Assembly: GCF_015277815.1 (NCBI RefSeq) | Contig: NZ_CP063813.1 | Location: forward strand, 1,488,001-1,552,000 | Reading direction: 5' to 3' | DNA: 64,000 nt | DNA from: Microbacterium atlanticum | GTDB taxonomy: Bacteria; Actinomycetota; Actinomycetes; Actinomycetales; Microbacteriaceae | Shown: piece by piece, positions 60,480-64,000 of the stretch | How the letters are laid out: the number at the start of each line of letters is the position of its first letter | Numbering within the stretch: the stretch's first letter is position 1 | Made by a program: the position numbers and the translations under genes | Notes under the pieces: model-generated | The model's input: only the letters and a program-made list of their open reading frames with translations | Database searches by the model: none | What the model was told of the DNA's origin: nothing

Positions 60480-62693
60480 ATGCAGATCTGGCCAGGTTCC
60501 CCGTATCCGCTGGGCGCCACCTTCGATGGAAGCGGCACGAACTTCGCGCTCTACAGCGAAGGCGCCGAGCGCGTCGAACTGTGCCTGTTCGACGACGACG
60601 GAAACGAGACCCGGGTCGACCTGCTCGACGTCGATGCATATGTGCATCACGGCTACCTGCCCTCGGTGCAGCCCGGCCAGCGCTACGGGTACCGCGTGCA
60701 CGGGGAGTTCGATCCGGAGTCCGGCAAGCGGTTCAACGCGAACAAGCTCGTGCTCGACCCGTACGCGAAGGCGGTCGAGGGTCAGGTCGACTGGGGTCAG
60801 CCGGTCTTCGGCTACGACTTCGGCGAGCCGGACTCGCGCAACGACGAGGACTCGGCCGCCCATCAGATGATGGGTGTCGTCGTCAACCCCTACTTCGACT
60901 GGAGCGGTGACCGCCTGCCGAAGACCCCCTACTCCGAGACGTTCATCTACGAGGCCCACGTGCGCGGGCTGACGCAGCTGCACCCCGCCATCCCCGACGA
61001 GATCCGCGGCACCTACAGCGCGATCGCCCACCCCGCGATCATCGAGCACCTGCAGAAGCTGGGGGTCACGGCCATCGAGCTCATGCCCGTGCACCAGTTC
61101 GTCAACGACTCCGTGCTCGAGGAGAAGGGGCTGTCGAACTACTGGGGGTACAACACGATCGCCTTCTTCGCCCCGCAGAACACCTACTCCTCCAGCGGTC
61201 AGCGCGGCCAGCAGGTGCAGGAGTTCAAGGCGATGGTGAAGGCGCTGCACGCTGCGGGGATCGAGGTCATCCTCGACGTCGTCTACAACCACACCGCCGA
61301 GGGGAACCACCTCGGGCCCACTCTGTCGATGCGCGGCATCGACAACGAGGCCTACTACCGGCTGGAAGACGATGACAAACGGTACTACACGGACTACACC
61401 GGCACCGGCAACAGCCTGAACGTGGGCAACCCGCACACGCTGCAGCTGATCATGGACTCGCTGCGGTACTGGGTGCTCGAGATGCACGTCGACGGGTTCC
61501 GGTTCGACCTCGCCTCGACGCTCGCGAGGGAGTTCTACGAGGTGGACCGCCTCGCGACGTTCTTCGAGCTCGTGCAGCAGGACCCGGTGGTCTCGCAGGT
61601 GAAGCTCATCGCCGAGCCGTGGGACGTCGGCCCGGGCGGTTATCAGGTCGGCAACTTCCCCCCGCAGTGGACGGAGTGGAACGGCAAGTACCGCGACACG
61701 GTCCGCGACCTCTGGCGGGGCGAACCGGCGACCCTGGGCGAGTTCGCCTCGCGTCTGACCGGATCGGCCGACCTCTACGAGCACTCCGGACGCCGGCCCG
61801 TGGCATCCATCAACTTCGTCACCGCGCACGACGGCTTCACGCTGCGCGACCTCGTCTCGTACAACGAGAAGCACAACGAGGCCAACGGCGAGGACAACAA
61901 CGACGGCGAGTCGCACAACCGATCCTGGAACTGCGGCGTGGAGGGTCCGAGCGACGACCCGGCGGTCCTGACCCTGCGGGCGCGCCAGCAGCGCAACTTC
62001 ATCGCGACGCTGCTGCTGTCGCAAGGGGTGCCCATGCTGCTGCACGGCGACGAGCTCGGGCGCAGCCAGCGCGGGAACAACAACGGCTACGCACAGGACA
62101 ACGAGATCACGTGGGTCGATTGGTCGGCCGTGGACCAGCCGCTCCTGGAGTTCACCGCGGCGCTCGCGCGACTCCGCCGTGAGCACCCGACCTTCCGCCG
62201 TCGCCGCTTCTTCGACGGCCGGCCGGTCCGTCGCGAGGAGGGCGCGCCGGTTCCCGACATCGTCTGGGCGCGCCCGGACGGCTCGCAGATGCAGCCGGAG
62301 GACTGGGGCTCCGGCTTCGGCCGCGCGGTGGCGGTGTTCCTCAACGGCGGCGGCATCCGGGAGCGCGACCGTCGTGGCGAGCCCATCACCGACCGGCACT
62401 TCATCATCCTGTTCAACGCGGGCGACGACGATGTGGACTTCCTGATCCCCGAGGTCGACTTCAGCCCGGAATGGGACGTGATCGTCGACACCGCCGGGCA
62501 GCACGCCGACACGGAGCCGGTCGAGCCGGGCTCCACGCTGACCGTCCTGGGTCGCTCGCTCATGGTGCTGCGCGAGCACGAGACGGAAACGCCGGAGGTC
62601 GACCACTCGGTCGCCGCCTCTCTCGCGGTCACCAGCGTCCAGGGGCCCGACGAGGTTCCGGGCGCCGCACCGCGACCGGAGCTGTCGCGGTGA
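60480..62693 (+). CDS. glgX: Glycogen debranching enzyme (GlgX/TreX)
   Basis: The 737-aa GH13 isoamylase-type enzyme cleaves alpha-1,6 branches of glycogen. An N-terminal CBM48 module is followed by the catalytic barrel, with DVVYNHTAEGN, the nucleophile Asp in GFRFDLASTLAR, the acid Glu in KLIAEPWDVG, and TAHDGFTL. The ATG has GGAGG 4 bases upstream. A possible -10 TACCCT lies at 60396-60401. It overlaps treY by 4 bp, so in this operon it acts as TreX, feeding linear maltodextrin into trehalose synthesis. Confidence 0.95.
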   Translation: MQIWPGSPYPLGATFDGSGTNFALYSEGAERVELCLFDDDGNETRVDLLDVDAYVHHGYLPSVQPGQRYGYRVHGEFDPESGKRFNANKLVLDPYAKAVEGQVDWGQPVFGYDFGEPDSRNDEDSAAHQMMGVVVNPYFDWSGDRLPKTPYSETFIYEAHVRGLTQLHPAIPDEIRGTYSAIAHPAIIEHLQKLGVTAIELMPVHQFVNDSVLEEKGLSNYWGYNTIAFFAPQNTYSSSGQRGQQVQEFKAMVKALHAAGIEVILDVVYNHTAEGNHLGPTLSMRGIDNEAYYRLEDDDKRYYTDYTGTGNSLNVGNPHTLQLIMDSLRYWVLEMHVDGFRFDLASTLAREFYEVDRLATFFELVQQDPVVSQVKLIAEPWDVGPGGYQVGNFPPQWTEWNGKYRDTVRDLWRGEPATLGEFASRLTGSADLYEHSGRRPVASINFVTAHDGFTLRDLVSYNEKHNEANGEDNNDGESHNRSWNCGVEGPSDDPAVLTLRARQQRNFIATLLLSQGVPMLLHGDELGRSQRGNNNGYAQDNEITWVDWSAVDQPLLEFTAALARLRREHPTFRRRRFFDGRPVRREEGAPVPDIVWARPDGSQMQPEDWGSGFGRAVAVFLNGGGIRERDRRGEPITDRHFIILFNAGDDDVDFLIPEVDFSPEWDVIVDTAGQHADTEPVEPGSTLTVLGRSLMVLREHETETPEVDHSVAASLAVTSVQGPDEVPGAAPRPELSR

Positions 62694-64000
62694 GCGCGCC
62701 GCCCGTGCCGACCGCGCGCCCGCGCTCGACGTACCGGCTGCAGATCCGCCCGTCCTTCACCCTGGACGACGCGGCCGGCCTGCGCGAGTACCTGACGACG
62801 CTGGGTGCCGACTGGGTCTACTTCTCGCCGATCCTCACCGCGTCCGAGGGCTCCGATCACGGCTACGACGTCGTCGATCCACGCACCGTGGATCCCGCGC
62901 GCGGGGGTCGCGCGGCTCTCGAGCGGGCGGCGCAGGCCTTTCACGAGGCCGGTCACGGGGTGCTCGTGGACATCGTGCCCAACCACGTCGGCGTGGCACG
63001 TCCGATCGAGAACCCGTGGTGGTGGGATGTGCTCGCCCGCGGGCAGGCGTCACGGTACGCCGCCGCGTTCGACATCGACTGGCCCTTCGGCGGCGGCAAG
63101 GTCCGGCTCCCGGTGCTGGGCGAGGCGGTCGAGGAGGCCGCCGCCTCCGGCGCGCTGCGCGTCGAACAGGGAGTGCTGCGCTACTACGAGCACCGCTTCC
63201 CCCTGGCTGAGGGATCCGCCGCGGAGGGCGAGGATGTCCTCGCCGTGCACGCGCGTCAGCACTACCAGCTGATGCACTGGCGGCGCGAAGCCGACGACCT
63301 CAACTACCGCCGGTTCTTCGGGGTGTCGAGCCTCGCCGCCGTGCGCGTCGAGGATCCCGACGTCTTCGATGAGGCGCACGCGGAGATCCGCAGCTGGTTC
63401 GACGACGGCCTCGTCGACGGTCTGCGCGTCGACCACCCCGACGGACTGCGTGCACCGGTGGATTACCTCGAGCGGCTCGCCGAGGTCACCGGTGGCCGGT
63501 ACGTGCTGGTGGAGAAGATCCTGGAACACGGCGAGACCCTGCCGCAGTTCTTCGCCGCGGAGGGCACGACGGGGTACGACGCCCTGGCCGAGATCGATCG
63601 CGTGCTCGTCGACCCGGCCGGAGAGGCGGGCCTCGACGACCTCGACGCGCGCCTCCGCGAGCGATCGGGTCTCCCCGCTGCCCGGCCGTGGGACGAGGTC
63701 ATCGCGGGAACCAAGCGCGCCGTCGCCGAGGGCATCCTGCGGTCCGAGGTGCGGCGGCTCGCACGCGATCTCGACGCTGCGGACGACACGGCCGTCGAGG
63801 ATGCCCTCGCGGAACTGCTGGCCCGCTTCCCGGTGTACCGCTCGTACCTGCCCGCGGGCCGCGAGCACCTGGTCGCCGCCGCGCACGCCGCGAGGTCGCA
63901 GCGCCCGGATCTCACCGGCGCGATCGACGCGATCCTGCCGAGACTCGCCGATCCGGGGCATCCGGCTGCCCTGCGGTTCCAGCAGACGAGCGGGATGATC
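62690..64000 (+). CDS. treY: Malto-oligosyltrehalose synthase, N-terminal part (runs off window)
   Basis: The first 437 codons are present, and the frame is open to the last base. TreY converts the reducing end of maltodextrin into a trehalosyl group that TreZ later releases. Visible GH13 motifs are STYRLQIRPSFTLDDAA at the start, VDIVPNHVGVARPIENPWWW, DDLNYRRFFGVSSLA, GLRVDHPDGLRAP with the nucleophile Asp, and LVEKILEHGE with the acid Glu. The GTG start overlaps the glgX stop by 4 bp. treZ would be expected downstream, outside the window. Confidence 0.93.
   Translation, partial: MSAPPVPTARPRSTYRLQIRPSFTLDDAAGLREYLTTLGADWVYFSPILTASEGSDHGYDVVDPRTVDPARGGRAALERAAQAFHEAGHGVLVDIVPNHVGVARPIENPWWWDVLARGQASRYAAAFDIDWPFGGGKVRLPVLGEAVEEAAASGALRVEQGVLRYYEHRFPLAEGSAAEGEDVLAVHARQHYQLMHWRREADDLNYRRFFGVSSLAAVRVEDPDVFDEAHAEIRSWFDDGLVDGLRVDHPDGLRAPVDYLERLAEVTGGRYVLVEKILEHGETLPQFFAAEGTTGYDALAEIDRVLVDPAGEAGLDDLDARLRERSGLPAARPWDEVIAGTKRAVAEGILRSEVRRLARDLDAADDTAVEDALAELLARFPVYRSYLPAGREHLVAAAHAARSQRPDLTGAIDAILPRLADPGHPAALRFQQTSGMI

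Overview
The window is one 64 kb stretch of a high-GC actinobacterial chromosome. The gene families and the order of the core genes fit Microbacteriaceae, most likely Microbacterium or a close relative; that is an inference from gene content, not a database match. Genes are densely packed, with many 4-bp start/stop overlaps and GTG or TTG starts. A recurrent signal, TANNNT followed 6-9 nt later by the start codon, suggests widespread leaderless mRNAs. No rRNA operon, insertion sequence, integrase or CRISPR array is visible. No stretch over 300 bases lacks a feature: the longer gaps hold tRNAs, small ORFs, a riboswitch or promoters.

Layout. 1-5.9 kb: the end of an MFS exporter, a secreted cell-wall-bound 5'-nucleotidase, a class V aminotransferase and its divergent LysR regulator. 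5.9-9.5 kb: gltX, tRNA-Gln and a membrane Ser/Thr kinase. 9.5-14.7 kb: a phosphotransferase-fold protein, then the fructose PTS operon (DeoR-type regulator, fruK, fruA, ptsH). 14.8-18.9 kb: a metallo-hydrolase, two identical tRNA-Glu genes, an ECF sigma factor with a membrane DUF4349 partner, and a TerC transporter behind a yybP-ykoY (manganese) riboswitch. 18.9-25.5 kb: a leucine leader peptide, leuCD, murA, a PlsC acyltransferase, gpsA and ddl. 25.5-33.5 kb: a DUF3515 lipoprotein, thiL, rsmD, a lipoprotein, recG, coaD, a YceD-family protein, rpmF, rnc and mutM. 33.5-36.5 kb: two paralogous GNAT proteins and two small ORFs on the minus strand. 36.5-48.7 kb: smc, ftsY, a DUF2004 protein, lipAB, a TetR-VOC fusion, ffh, a GCS2-type ligase, rpsP, a KH-domain protein and rimM. 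48.8-60.3 kb: a complete nitrate/nitrite assimilation locus with trmD enclosed in it. 60.5-64 kb: glgX and the start of treY (glycogen to trehalose).

How the genes work together. The ancestral block rnc-mutM-smc-ftsY-ffh-rpsP-KH-rimM-trmD is recognisable but opened at three points, by the GNAT/small-ORF module, by the lipoate genes with the TetR-VOC gene, and by nitrate assimilation. In the nitrate locus NarK imports nitrate, a one-chain nitrate reductase with a CysJ-like reductase half makes nitrite, NirBD makes ammonium using siroheme whose precursor comes from CobA, and an NnaR-type regulator closes the nirB-nirD-cobA-nnaR operon. Both minus-strand promoters of the locus share one bipartite element at identical spacing, and part of it recurs before the reductase gene.

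The most interesting signals are the leucine leader whose Leu codons are an exact 8-nt complement of the leuC ribosome binding site, the riboswitch with a visible anti-Shine-Dalgarno switch, the nitrate promoter element, the split rimM/trmD operon, the leaderless-promoter pattern, the TetR-VOC fusion and the small-ORF/GNAT module.
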